NCBI RefSeq assembly: GCF_900141895.1
Contig: NZ_FQYT01000015.1
Location: 1-64,000 of the forward strand
Length of the DNA stretch: 64,000 nucleotides
Origin: Parasporobacterium paucivorans DSM 15970
GTDB taxonomy: Bacteria; Bacillota; Clostridia; Lachnospirales; Lachnospiraceae
Direction: 5' to 3'
Of the stretch, positions 37,335 to 46,348 are shown piece by piece (position 1 is the first letter of the stretch; every line of letters starts with the position of its first letter). Under the pieces are notes generated by a model. The model saw only the letters and a program-made list of their open reading frames with translations, had not been told where the DNA came from and made no database searches. The translations under genes and the position numbers were made by a program.

Positions 37335-37374
37335 AAAACAGAATGCCATGCAGCAGGCACTGACATGGCATTCT
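37335..37374. terminator. Terminator after hsp20
   Basis: A perfect 11-bp stem (arms 37340-37350 and 37364-37374, 13-base loop) with a minus-strand tail GTTTTTC. It lies 19 bases after the hsp20 stop codon. The plus-strand side is also T-rich. Confidence 0.82.
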
Positions 37375-37393
37375 ATTTATTTTATTTTCGAGG

Positions 37394-37825
37394 CTATTCG
37401 ATTGGAATAAACTTCTTCTCCTCTACTTCCGCCTTCTTCTCTGTTTTAGGCACCTCTAATTTGAGGATTCCGTCCTTAAATGTAGCTTTGATGTCTTCCT
37501 GTTTCAGTTCGTGTCCCACATAAAAGCTTCTCTCACTGTGTCCGCTGTAGCGTTCTCTACGCAAATAATTCTTTGCTTCGTCCTTTTCTTCCTTTTCTTC
37601 TTTATGGTCGGCCTTTACAATCAGGTAACCATTTTTTACTTCTGCCTTGATCTCATCTTTTGCATATCCTGGGATTTCAATGTCGATCAGATATTTTCCA
37701 TCCGCTTCCCTGACGTCCGTGTTCATGGTCACCAGCCTGCTTTTCTTGAATCGGGTTGGGAAAGAAAAGGCGTTATCAAAAAGGTCGTCTACGAAGTCTT
37801 TGTCGAAAATACTTGGTACCAGCAT
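37394..37825 (-). CDS. hsp20: Small heat shock protein, Hsp20/alpha-crystallin family
   Basis: A 143-residue holdase chaperone. The alpha-crystallin domain spans about 36-130 with the EIPGYAKDEIKAEVKNG start and the conserved FKDGILKLEVPK end, and a short C-terminal tail (FIPIE) resembles the I-X-I oligomerisation motif. The start at 37825 follows AGGAGG. It has its own promoter and terminator; no CIRCE or CtsR site is seen. Confidence 0.96.
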   Translation of the reverse strand: MLVPSIFDKDFVDDLFDNAFSFPTRFKKSRLVTMNTDVREADGKYLIDIEIPGYAKDEIKAEVKNGYLIVKADHKEEKEEKDEAKNYLRRERYSGHSERSFYVGHELKQEDIKATFKDGILKLEVPKTEKKAEVEEKKFIPIE

Positions 37826-37891
37826 AACTATTCCTCCTTCATGCTTTGATTCTTTACATTTCACTGCATTCAGTTCATTAGCTACACCTTC

Positions 37892-37920
37892 ATTATAGTC
37901 CTCCTGTGCATACAATTCAA
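37892..37920 (-). promoter_or_regulatory. hsp20 promoter
   Basis: Minus-strand TTGAAT (37915-37920), 17 bases, TATAAT (37892-37897). The start site near 37885 gives a 60-base leader. An AGGAGG and ATG also occur at the -10 but lead to only three codons. Confidence 0.6.
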
Positions 37921-37930
37921 TACAAATTGT

Positions 37931-38500
37931 TTATTCAAGGATTGCCGGCTTCGGCCAGTATTTCCAAAAAGCCTGACCAAGGATGTTATCTTCTTCCACG
38001 TATTTGTTTCGCCAAAATCTGGAATCCAGCGAATCGTTCCTGTTGTCGCCCATAACGAAATAGCACCCGGCGGGTACCACAAAGGGCCCAAAGCTTCCTT
38101 CCGCTGCCTCTTTCAGGTAGGGTTCTTCCAGGGGCACCTCACTGCCATCGATGTACACAAGGCCGTCGACTATTTCCAGGGTTTCTCCGGGCAGACCAAT
38201 CACTCTCTTCACGAAGGTCTGACTTTCATCATCTGGATATCGGAATAAAATGATATCTCCCCGTTCCGGTTTGTCCAGAACATACGCCAGACGAAATCCC
38301 AGCATCCTTGTATCTGTCATAATGGTGTTCTCCATGGAGCCTGAAGTCACCAGGGCATTGATAATAACCAGATTTTTTATCAGAAGGGCCACTATGAATG
38401 CTGCTGCAATCAGTTTTATAAGGCCGATCAGTTCTTTCTGTCTGTTCAGTCTGCTGCTGTCTCCATCCGTATTCATTCCTGGTTCATCGTCAATCTGCAT
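37931..38500 (-). CDS. lepB: Type I signal peptidase (copy 1)
   Basis: The 189-residue membrane protease has one N-terminal transmembrane helix (about 27-49), catalytic Ser in TSGSMENTI and catalytic Lys in TFVKRVIGLPG, and the late box GDNRNDSLDSR. It removes signal peptides of exported proteins. It is 41 bases downstream of enolase. A close paralogue is encoded at 48223. Confidence 0.95.
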   Translation of the reverse strand: MQIDDEPGMNTDGDSSRLNRQKELIGLIKLIAAAFIVALLIKNLVIINALVTSGSMENTIMTDTRMLGFRLAYVLDKPERGDIILFRYPDDESQTFVKRVIGLPGETLEIVDGLVYIDGSEVPLEEPYLKEAAEGSFGPFVVPAGCYFVMGDNRNDSLDSRFWRNKYVEEDNILGQAFWKYWPKPAILE

Positions 38501-38541
38501 ATTCGTCTCCGTCCTTTTGTACGTTCTTTCTGTGCAATCAC

Positions 38542-39952
<1,411 letters not shown>

Positions 39953-39979
39953 CATAGTGACAGAAAGGTGGTGCATTCA

Positions 39980-40216
39980 ATGTCTATTTCAGATTCGAAT
40001 ACCCGGACAACTATCACGATCCCAAAAGAATTAAAAAGCAAATTAGAGGAGATGGCAAAGAATCAGAACCGATCCCTCAATAATTTAATAGTGACCATTC
40101 TCGGGGCATATCTGCGTGCTGAAACAGCTGATCCCGACAGAACCATCGTGATGGCCTACGACTATTCAGATGAGCCTGTCATCATGGAGTATGACCCTTC
40201 AGAAATCGAAGAATAA
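39980..40216 (+). CDS. Small ribbon-helix-helix (Arc/CopG-like) protein
   Basis: A 78-residue protein. Residues 8-50 (TRTTITIPKELKSKLEEMAK and NQNRSLNNLIVTILGAYL) fit a ribbon-helix-helix DNA-binding fold: one beta strand and two helices. The C-terminal 28 residues are acidic. No toxin gene follows (the next gene is convergent), so it is not an obvious antitoxin. It may regulate its own promoter or the divergent eno gene. Confidence 0.85.
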   Translation: MSISDSNTRTTITIPKELKSKLEEMAKNQNRSLNNLIVTILGAYLRAETADPDRTIVMAYDYSDEPVIMEYDPSEIEE

Positions 40217-40224
40217 GTCCATTA

Positions 40225-40902
40225 TTATATTTCTTCCGCGTAAATCACTCCTTCCATGGAATTAAACCTTTCCATGATTTCCGAGTGATTTACTTTTTTG
40301 GGATAGGCAAGAGTGATAAGCCCGGCTGTGGAAATACCTGACATCCTTGTGGACGACTTCATTTCCAGATCATAAATCCTCGCCTGGTCCTTGCGGACTT
40401 CCTTAATGAATTTCCCCACATCTGTAACATCTTCGAATTCTACATAAAGATTCAGCGTTTTAGCCTTTTTACTGACCCTTTCATCGAACGACTGAAGAAA
40501 TTCCATTACAATATAGACAAGAATTGTCACTAAAATTGCAGCATAATAGTTTTCAGCTCCAATGGCAAGCCCCACACAGGCAGTCGCCCAGAGTCCGGCT
40601 GCCGTCGTCAGCCCTTTCACGCCGTTTATCCCCGTGACGATAATCGTTCCAACTCCGAGAAAGCCTATTCCGCTGATAACCTGGGCTCCCATCCGGGATG
40701 GATCTATATTGGGATAGACCGTGACCATAAACTGATTTGTAATCATAACCAAGGTGGCACCCATACACACAAGCATGTAGGTCCTGAATCCGGCCGGTCT
40801 TTTTTTCTGCTCGCGTTCCAGTCCCAATATCCCTCCGCAGACCAGCGCCAGCATAAGTTTTATAGTTATAATAAATTCCTGTGAATTAATTATACTTTCC
40901 AT
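40225..40902 (-). CDS. MgtC/SapB family membrane protein
   Basis: The 225-residue protein has the MgtC signature: four to five transmembrane helices with GILGLEREQKKRPAGFRTYMLV and GVGTIIV, and a C-terminal ACT-like soluble domain (from about 145). MgtC homologues help growth in low magnesium, partly by inhibiting ATP synthase in some species. Its ATG at 40902 lies within the end of the NUDIX gene (17-base overlap), so translation is coupled. It converges on the small regulator with an 8-base gap. Confidence 0.92.
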   Translation of the reverse strand: MESIINSQEFIITIKLMLALVCGGILGLEREQKKRPAGFRTYMLVCMGATLVMITNQFMVTVYPNIDPSRMGAQVISGIGFLGVGTIIVTGINGVKGLTTAAGLWATACVGLAIGAENYYAAILVTILVYIVMEFLQSFDERVSKKAKTLNLYVEFEDVTDVGKFIKEVRKDQARIYDLEMKSSTRMSGISTAGLITLAYPKKVNHSEIMERFNSMEGVIYAEEI

Positions 40903-41359
40903 CAAAATGTGCGGTTTCAATCAGTTTGTCCTCCATGTCATATCTGAGTTTAAGGGAAAAGAATGGTGCATCTTCAGCCAGGAGTTTCAGGAATATACGG
41001 TCGCCTTCCCATAGACTCAGCTTTTCGATATCCCTGACAGGAATCCATTCAAGGACCCCCTCCTTACAGTCTTGTACAAGCTGACCTTCATATGAATCAG
41101 CCGTATAAAGAAACATGTATTCCGTTTCCCATTTAGCTGAAATGAAAGTAATTATACCTCTGAACCTGTAGGAGGTGAGCACGAGCCCTGTTTCCTCCCT
41201 TACCTCCCGCAGCAGGCACTCCTCTGGGCTTTCATCCTTTTCAAATTTTCCGCCGACGCCTATCCACTTGTCACGGTTAAAATCATTTTCTTTTTTAATT
41301 CGGTGCAGCATAAGATAGCATTCACTGTCTTCAATATAACATAAGGTAGTCATTTTCAT
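40886..41359 (-). CDS. NUDIX hydrolase, 8-oxo-dGTP diphosphatase-like
   Basis: A 157-residue MutT/NUDT1-like protein. The Nudix box is GGKFEKDESPEECL followed by REVREETGL, complete. It probably hydrolyses damaged or excess nucleoside triphosphates. It is 32 bases downstream of the ribonucleotide reductase gene, a fitting neighbour for dNTP-pool care. ATG at 41353 is an alternative start. Confidence 0.93.
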   Translation of the reverse strand: MKMTTLCYIEDSECYLMLHRIKKENDFNRDKWIGVGGKFEKDESPEECLLREVREETGLVLTSYRFRGIITFISAKWETEYMFLYTADSYEGQLVQDCKEGVLEWIPVRDIEKLSLWEGDRIFLKLLAEDAPFFSLKLRYDMEDKLIETAHFDGKYN

Positions 41360-41391
41360 CTACATTTAGTTTCCTTTTCTATTGTCTTTTC

Positions 41392-43749
41392 TTACCGGAC
41401 CGGGCAGACCCCTGTATGGCAATCGGCAGAACCGATGTCCGGCTCTTCGTCCAATTCATATTGTGATATCAGGGACGGTATGAACGGTCTCATTTTTGCT
41501 GCCCGTTCATTAAATTCTTCTTCGCTGACCGCCTCATAAGGCATCAGCTGATAGAATGCATCTTCAAATGAAAGGAAGGTTAGTCCGACCTGATTATCCC
41601 AATTATCCCATACCCACTGTTCGACATCATCCCACTCATTGTCCCGTACATGTACCGTAATGGAGCAGTTGTGGTCGACATAATGGTTCATGAACATCCT
41701 GTATATTTCCAGCTGTTCGATAGCGGACACATCGCTCTTCGTGCGGCCGGACGGCGCTTTCACCGGAAATTCCACCACTTTTGTTTTACAGGTTTCCCAT
41801 TCCTGTCCAACTTCTGGGAAAACGGGATATTCCAGTTCCTCGCATACCTTCACCAAGGGATCCATAGCACTGATTCTGACCCTTCTTACATAAAAAGGCG
41901 CATGCGAGAAGTGCACTCCGCTCGACACGGTCGGCAGCTGGGAAAGGGTTCCCTCCGGTTTAACGGTTGTGTACAGGATTGGTTCATTCTGTCCGATTTC
42001 ATGGGCATATTCTTTCCCTTCCTCATGGGCAGTTTTTCGTAACTGCTCGAGAACCTGGACCTGTTCCGCTTTTGTCATCCCGGTCGCATTTACCATATCC
42101 TGCCATCCTGTCAGGCTACAGCCCAACAGCTTGTCCCTCTGAAGCACCTCATTCCATTTATGAAGCTCCATTTCCACACATGTCATCCTGTATCCCGCCC
42201 GGACGGACAGCCTCTGGGCCTTCAGCAGAGAAGGTATATCCAGAACTCCATCCCGGACAAATCCAAGTACGTTTATGGTTGTGAGATTGCACATCCCCTT
42301 ATCATCCAGCAATACTTCCCCGCATGGATTGACTCCCTTTCTGGTCACGCTGCTCCGTCTGTTCATGGCCTCTCCGTTTATCCATGCCGGTTCTCCTGAA
42401 TATCTCATTTTTTCTATCTGCCAGTGGATTTTTTCTCTTGTCGGCTTATGGCTGTAATATATGGAATTGTTGCTCATTTGCCGGTGAGCAATGGAGATAT
42501 CTATAAACCACTTGCCGTTGATTTCCTGGTACAGATTATTTTTTGCATCTATACAGTCCTTATCATCCTCATCAATCAGCATGATTTCCGAAGAGCGTCT
42601 TACGCCTCCCGATACAACATTTTCCCCGATAATATTGGCAATATCCAGACAGTCTATAGGCTGCAGCTTTACTTTTGATGAAACATTCCTTGCACCCGCC
42701 CTTTTGAGTACGCCATCCATTTTTTCAAACATAATCTGGAGGGACTCATAGCCGCTGGCAGTCCCACCGAATTTTTTCAGTTTTTCTCCCTTTGGACGCA
42801 CGTTATCATAGTCGATTATGATGCTTCGGATATACTGATATTCCCGTCGGTATGCTATGTCAACGTAGTACCTTAAGGCTTGCATCCATCCTTCCTTACT
42901 GTCTCCTACGGTGATTTTAGCTCTATTGTTAAATGTGAAATGCAGGCTGGTATTGTCTTCCCTTTCTGATTTTGCCCGTGGAAAATAGCTTTTATGAATA
43001 ATTTCCAAGTCTGTACGGATTTTAGGCATTCTGGCGACATCTTCCTTCAGTATCCTAAGCCCGACGCCAGACCCCAGCATCAGGAGGTAAAACAAATCTT
43101 CAAACGCAGAGAAATCGTCTATAATCTCAAAGGCGCAATTATAGTTTGACATGGGGTATTCCTTTGCAGCCGGCGTGTTTCCTGCCCACAAGGTTCTTCC
43201 CGAAAGGAATTGCCTCATATGATAAATATTATCATATAACTCTTCCGCTTCTTTTCTGGAAGTCCTGACCAGACTGCAGTTGTATTCAACGGCCCTCCTG
43301 ACCGTTTCCCACCAGTATTCCCTTCTCTGCTCAGACTCCAGATATCTTGAATAGGTTCTGTAATAAACAAATTGACCCAGCTGTCCCATGGGATTGGCCA
43401 GGTGCTTGTATCCACTGACAAATTCCTCCGTAAGAAGCGTATCTCCCTTAGGTTCCGCCTCTCTTGCCTTCAGCTTGTTTTCCCTGTAAATGATGTATTT
43501 CTTGGCAACATCCTGTCTTGCACTTTTCATAAGAAAGCTTTCCACCTGATCCTGAATTTCTTCTACAGATACAACTTTTTTATCCTCGAAATCCTTCTCG
43601 ATTTTTTCGGCTATTTCACTTGAAAGGTCATGGTCAATTCCTCCCTTTGTCTCCCGCATTGCAGATTCTATGGCAGTGACGATGGATTGCCCGTTAAAAT
43701 CCACGATTGCTCCCGGCTGTCCGTTCCGACTCCTTTTTTGAACTTTCAA
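41392..43749 (-). CDS. nrdJ: Adenosylcobalamin-dependent ribonucleoside-triphosphate reductase
   Basis: A class II ribonucleotide reductase of about 785 residues, of the single-chain RTPR type, that reduces NTPs using adenosylcobalamin and so works without oxygen. Seen: an ATP-cone-like N-terminus (about 10-95), the first active-site Cys in MSNYNCAFEI, the finger-loop NPCGEVLL with the thiyl Cys, and the C-terminal redox pair in DCHTGVCPVR. GGGGG 8 bases upstream supports a TTG start at 43749; an ATG at 43773 lacks such a site but is possible. No cobalamin riboswitch and no clear NrdR box are seen upstream. Confidence 0.95.
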   Translation of the reverse strand: MKVQKRSRNGQPGAIVDFNGQSIVTAIESAMRETKGGIDHDLSSEIAEKIEKDFEDKKVVSVEEIQDQVESFLMKSARQDVAKKYIIYRENKLKAREAEPKGDTLLTEEFVSGYKHLANPMGQLGQFVYYRTYSRYLESEQRREYWWETVRRAVEYNCSLVRTSRKEAEELYDNIYHMRQFLSGRTLWAGNTPAAKEYPMSNYNCAFEIIDDFSAFEDLFYLLMLGSGVGLRILKEDVARMPKIRTDLEIIHKSYFPRAKSEREDNTSLHFTFNNRAKITVGDSKEGWMQALRYYVDIAYRREYQYIRSIIIDYDNVRPKGEKLKKFGGTASGYESLQIMFEKMDGVLKRAGARNVSSKVKLQPIDCLDIANIIGENVVSGGVRRSSEIMLIDEDDKDCIDAKNNLYQEINGKWFIDISIAHRQMSNNSIYYSHKPTREKIHWQIEKMRYSGEPAWINGEAMNRRSSVTRKGVNPCGEVLLDDKGMCNLTTINVLGFVRDGVLDIPSLLKAQRLSVRAGYRMTCVEMELHKWNEVLQRDKLLGCSLTGWQDMVNATGMTKAEQVQVLEQLRKTAHEEGKEYAHEIGQNEPILYTTVKPEGTLSQLPTVSSGVHFSHAPFYVRRVRISAMDPLVKVCEELEYPVFPEVGQEWETCKTKVVEFPVKAPSGRTKSDVSAIEQLEIYRMFMNHYVDHNCSITVHVRDNEWDDVEQWVWDNWDNQVGLTFLSFEDAFYQLMPYEAVSEEEFNERAAKMRPFIPSLISQYELDEEPDIGSADCHTGVCPVR

Positions 43750-43929
43750 AATCAATACCCCCTGTCCCTTCATTGCAAAATATCACTGATTTTATTGCAG
43801 AATCCTTATATTGAAAGTGTATCATTTGGCGCATAAGTAAGCAATATATTCTAAATCAGAATTCCCTTGTAATCGGAGTATTCTTAAAGTACACTGAAAA
43901 GCAGAAAAAAAAGAAAGAAAGAGGATCAT

Positions 43930-44121
43930 ATGCCAGGCACTAAACGTACTAATGTTTTTATAGGAGCAAAAGTAAGGGTCGTACAAAAACAGGATCAGCC
44001 TACCGGGAAGCTGACCGAAGGGGTGGTGGTCAAAATCCTTACAAATTCCAAAACCCATCCCCACGGCATAAAAGTAATGCTGGAAAACGGCATCGTTGGC
44101 AGGGTAAAAGAAATCGGATAA
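43930..44121 (+). CDS. ywbE: YwbE family protein
   Basis: A 63-residue protein matching the YwbE (DUF2196) family: GAKVRVVQKQDQPTGKLTEG, then the signature LTNSKTHPHGIKVMLENG. It is a small beta-rich domain of unknown function, found widely in Firmicutes. It has GAGGAT 4-5 bases before the ATG. It is divergent from nrdJ and convergent with corA. Confidence 0.93.
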   Translation: MPGTKRTNVFIGAKVRVVQKQDQPTGKLTEGVVVKILTNSKTHPHGIKVMLENGIVGRVKEIG

Positions 44122-44178
44122 CAACCGAACTTGACAGTTTCTGTACATATTATAACAGATTTCCCTGAAACAATAAAA

Positions 44179-44201
44179 GCCATCTTCCGCAGGAAGATGG
44201 C
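44179..44201. terminator. Terminator between ywbE and corA
   Basis: A perfect 10-bp stem with a 3-base loop (arms 44179-44188 and 44192-44201). On the minus strand it is followed by TTTTATTG and lies 15 bases after the corA stop codon; on the plus strand the U-tract is poor. Confidence 0.75.
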
Positions 44202-44216
44202 TTGCTCTATAATTGT

Positions 44217-45191
44217 TTAGTACATTTTCTTTTTTGTAATAAATAAGGCTCCGATAATCATCAATACCAAGGTCAGAATAATTATCCCAACGTATGCAAA
44301 GGGCCTGTCCTGATAGGGCAGAAGAACATTCATACCGAAAAAGCTGGTGATTATCGTCGGTATTGCCATTACGATCGTTATGCTGGCAAGAAATTTCATC
44401 ACGATGTTCAGGTTATTTGATATTATTGAGGCAAATGCATCCATAGTTCCATTCAGAATGTTGCTGTAGATATCTGCTATGTCAATCGCCTGCTTGTTTT
44501 CGGTAATTACATCCTCCAGAAGATCTTCGTCTTCTTCATATTTTTTCAGCACTCGGACTGTAATTTCACTTTCCTCATCATGCACTTTTCTTAAATATGT
44601 TCGCAGCAGCTTCTCTAATACACTTTCATTCGAGCGCAGGGACGTGGTAAAGTATACCAGGCTTTTTTCCAGATTCAGAAGATTGATCAGTTCCTTGTTT
44701 TTTGAGGATTTATGCAGGTACTTTTCAATTTCTGTGGACTTTTTATCAATTTGTTTCAGACAGCTCAAAAATAACCTTGCATTATTATAAAGCATTTGCA
44801 GGACAAATCTCGTCCTCTTTTGCGTTACCGGAAATATCTTTGATTTCAGGAACTGGTCTATGAGCATGCTGCTCGTCAGAGCGACTGTAATAATCACTTC
44901 TTCCGTCACAATAATCCCCAGTGGTATTGTGTTATATAATATTTGAGATTCCTCAGTTAAAAAATTCGGCATGCTGATCAATATTAGCACCTGTCCGTCA
45001 TATGCTTCAATTCTGGGTCTTTCTTCATAATCCAAAGGAGCCTTGAGCAAATCAATGTCCGTATGAAAGCGTTCACAGATTCTTCCCAATTCTTCCTCTG
45101 TTGGATTCACCAAATCAACCCAAAGATTCTGGCCTTCCAATGAGGTCATCTCCAAAATGCTGTTTTGTATAGTTTTATAAATTTTGAGCAT
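44217..45191 (-). CDS. corA: CorA family divalent cation transporter
   Basis: A 324-residue magnesium or cobalt channel: soluble cytoplasmic N-terminal domain with a long stalk helix, then two C-terminal transmembrane helices (about 262-283 and 297-317) with the selectivity motif GMN in SFFGMNVLLPY between them. It is preceded by a 34-codon upstream ORF in the same transcript, 18 bases before its ATG, which may control its expression. Ribosome binding site AAGGGGG. Confidence 0.95.
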   Translation of the reverse strand: MLKIYKTIQNSILEMTSLEGQNLWVDLVNPTEEELGRICERFHTDIDLLKAPLDYEERPRIEAYDGQVLILISMPNFLTEESQILYNTIPLGIIVTEEVIITVALTSSMLIDQFLKSKIFPVTQKRTRFVLQMLYNNARLFLSCLKQIDKKSTEIEKYLHKSSKNKELINLLNLEKSLVYFTTSLRSNESVLEKLLRTYLRKVHDEESEITVRVLKKYEEDEDLLEDVITENKQAIDIADIYSNILNGTMDAFASIISNNLNIVMKFLASITIVMAIPTIITSFFGMNVLLPYQDRPFAYVGIIILTLVLMIIGALFITKKKMY

Positions 45192-45209
45192 ATTTTCCCC
45201 CTTTTCTTT

Positions 45210-45314
45210 TCAGGGCAAAATAATCCTCTCCTGATGATAGAAAAGGGAAAATTGATGCCTTGAATGTTTTTTGATTTTTGCGGTATGCATACTATGGCCA
45301 CTACTGTCTTCCAT
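45210..45314 (-). CDS. Upstream ORF, possible corA leader peptide, 34 aa
   Basis: An ATG at 45314 has an almost ideal ribosome binding site (GGAGGTGAT, 8-9 bases upstream) and lies about 18 bases after the expected start of the corA transcript. The frame reads 34 codons to TGA at 45210-45212. The peptide starts MEDSSGHSMHTAKIKKH and has five His and several Ser, with a final Pro codon (EERIILP-like end, ERIILP). It is not hydrophobic. Translation of such a leader could affect the corA ribosome binding site, by analogy with mgtL and mgtP leaders. Function is inferred only. Confidence 0.6.
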   Translation of the reverse strand: MEDSSGHSMHTAKIKKHSRHQFSLFYHQERIILP

Positions 45315-45337
45315 TTCTATCACCTCCATAAAGTAAA

Positions 45338-45366
45338 ATTATACCCTTTCGTTAATTCAAAGTCAA
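45338..45366 (-). promoter_or_regulatory. corA promoter
   Basis: Minus-strand TTGACT (45361-45366), 17 bases, TATAAT (45338-45343). Start site near 45331. The leader to corA is about 140 bases; it holds the upstream ORF and shows no M-box magnesium riboswitch, which would need more length. Confidence 0.8.
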
Positions 45367-45609
45367 TAAAACTGCCAGATGTTTTGGAATCAAATATTTC
45401 CATCAGATGCCTTTGAGCAGGAATGGAAACAGACTTTTTTACACATTCTTATCATAAATTCCCCGTAGCTTATTTTTATTGCAACCAGTTTGTACTTACA
45501 GTAAACATATATACAGATGATATGGCCGAACTGGCCGTAGACCCTGTCATCTTTGAATCCGGAACAGACGATGGCGATACGAGGAAACGAGGAAACATTG
45601 CAACATCAC

Positions 45610-45634
45610 AAAAAAATCCCGGCAAATGCTGGGA
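45610..45634 (-). terminator. Terminator after tRNA-Gly
   Basis: Minus-strand stem TCCCAGC/GCCGGGA (7 bp with one mismatch, 4-base loop) followed by seven T, 13 bases after the tRNA 3' end. The rest of 45367-45609 shows no gene or clear structure. Confidence 0.7.
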
Positions 45635-45646
45635 CCTTTTATTTAG

Positions 45647-45718
45647 AGCACGAGACGAGATTCGAACTCGCGACCCTCGCCTTGGCAAGGCGATGCTCTA
45701 CCACTGAGCCACTCGTGC
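45647..45718 (-). tRNA. tRNA-Gly (anticodon GCC)
   Basis: Minus strand from 45718: acceptor GCACGAG pairing with CTCGTGC, D-arm with GGCTCAGTGGTAGAGC, anticodon arm TCGCC-TTGCCAA-GGCGA with anticodon GCC, and T-arm with GTTCGAATC. Discriminator T; the CCA end is not encoded. It has its own promoter and terminator, so it is a single-gene unit. Confidence 0.95.
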
Positions 45719-45720
45719 GT

Positions 45721-45739
45721 AGTGCTCTTGCTGAGCACT
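45721..45739 (-). other. Hairpin in the tRNA-Gly 5' leader
   Basis: A perfect 7-bp stem (AGTGCTC, 5-base loop, GAGCACT) ends 2 bases before the tRNA 5' end. It would be removed with the leader by RNase P. Confidence 0.6.
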
Positions 45740-45744
45740 TAGAT

Positions 45745-45773
45745 AATATACTATAAGGTGCCTTTTTTGTCAA
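45745..45773 (-). promoter_or_regulatory. tRNA-Gly promoter
   Basis: Minus-strand TTGACA (45768-45773), 17 bases, TATATT (45745-45750). The start site near 45738 coincides with the leader hairpin. Confidence 0.8.
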
Positions 45774-45790
45774 GCATCTGTCCAAAAATT

Positions 45791-46330
45791 TTATTTGATA
45801 ATTTTTGATATTTCTTTGAATTCCGGATGCTTTGCGCTATCAATCAGCTCAAAGAGAACAGATTCATAGGTTGTTATTATGGCGCCTTCTGCCTGAGCCC
45901 TGCGGAGGGCAAATTTCAGATCGGACTTTTTCCGCGAGGAGACGCAGTCCGCCACCAGTACCGGCTGATATCCGTTCTTTACCAGATCCATTACGGTCTG
46001 CAATACACATACATGGGATTCAATTCCACATATGATTATATTCTTTCTGCCCATTTCCTTCAGTTCTCCGGCGACTTCCGGCGTCATGCAGCTAAAAGAC
46101 ATCTTATCAAATATTTTTGAATCCGGAAGAAGATCCGTGACTTCCTTCTGAGTAAATCCAAGTCCTTTGGGGTATTGCTGCGTTATAATCGTCGGAAGCT
46201 TCAACTGGGCAGCCCCACGGATTAAGGTCAGACTGTTTTCAAACATTTCTTCCATTGCGTACATTGCAGGAAGAAGTTTTTCCTGGATGTCGATTACCAG
46301 CATTGCGCTGTCATCAAAATTGATTTTCAT
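45791..46330 (-). CDS. Isochorismatase-like cysteine hydrolase
   Basis: A 179-residue protein of the isochorismatase/nicotinamidase fold, with the catalytic triad visible as Asp in MLVIDIQEKL, a Lys in the central region (FDKMSFS) and the nucleophile Cys in GIESHVCVLQT. The substrate is not clear. It follows the AEC transporter gene by 18 bases. Confidence 0.92.
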   Translation of the reverse strand: MKINFDDSAMLVIDIQEKLLPAMYAMEEMFENSLTLIRGAAQLKLPTIITQQYPKGLGFTQKEVTDLLPDSKIFDKMSFSCMTPEVAGELKEMGRKNIIICGIESHVCVLQTVMDLVKNGYQPVLVADCVSSRKKSDLKFALRRAQAEGAIITTYESVLFELIDSAKHPEFKEISKIIK

Positions 46331-46348
46331 TTTTTACGTCCTTTCTCA

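Noticed and set aside
43774-43929. Cobalamin riboswitch or NrdR boxes before nrdJ
   Set aside because: The interval is too short for the riboswitch and shared with ywbE, and no paired NrdR box is visible.
43822-44148. A 108-codon minus-strand frame opposite ywbE
   Set aside because: The YwbE protein on the plus strand has the family signature and a ribosome binding site; the opposite frame has neither.
45192-45331. M-box magnesium riboswitch before corA
   Set aside because: The leader is about 140 bases, mostly taken by a 34-codon ORF, and shows none of the conserved M-box segments I would expect.
45423-45707. A 94-codon plus-strand frame
   Set aside because: It runs antisense through the tRNA-Gly gene and its terminator and has no ribosome binding site.
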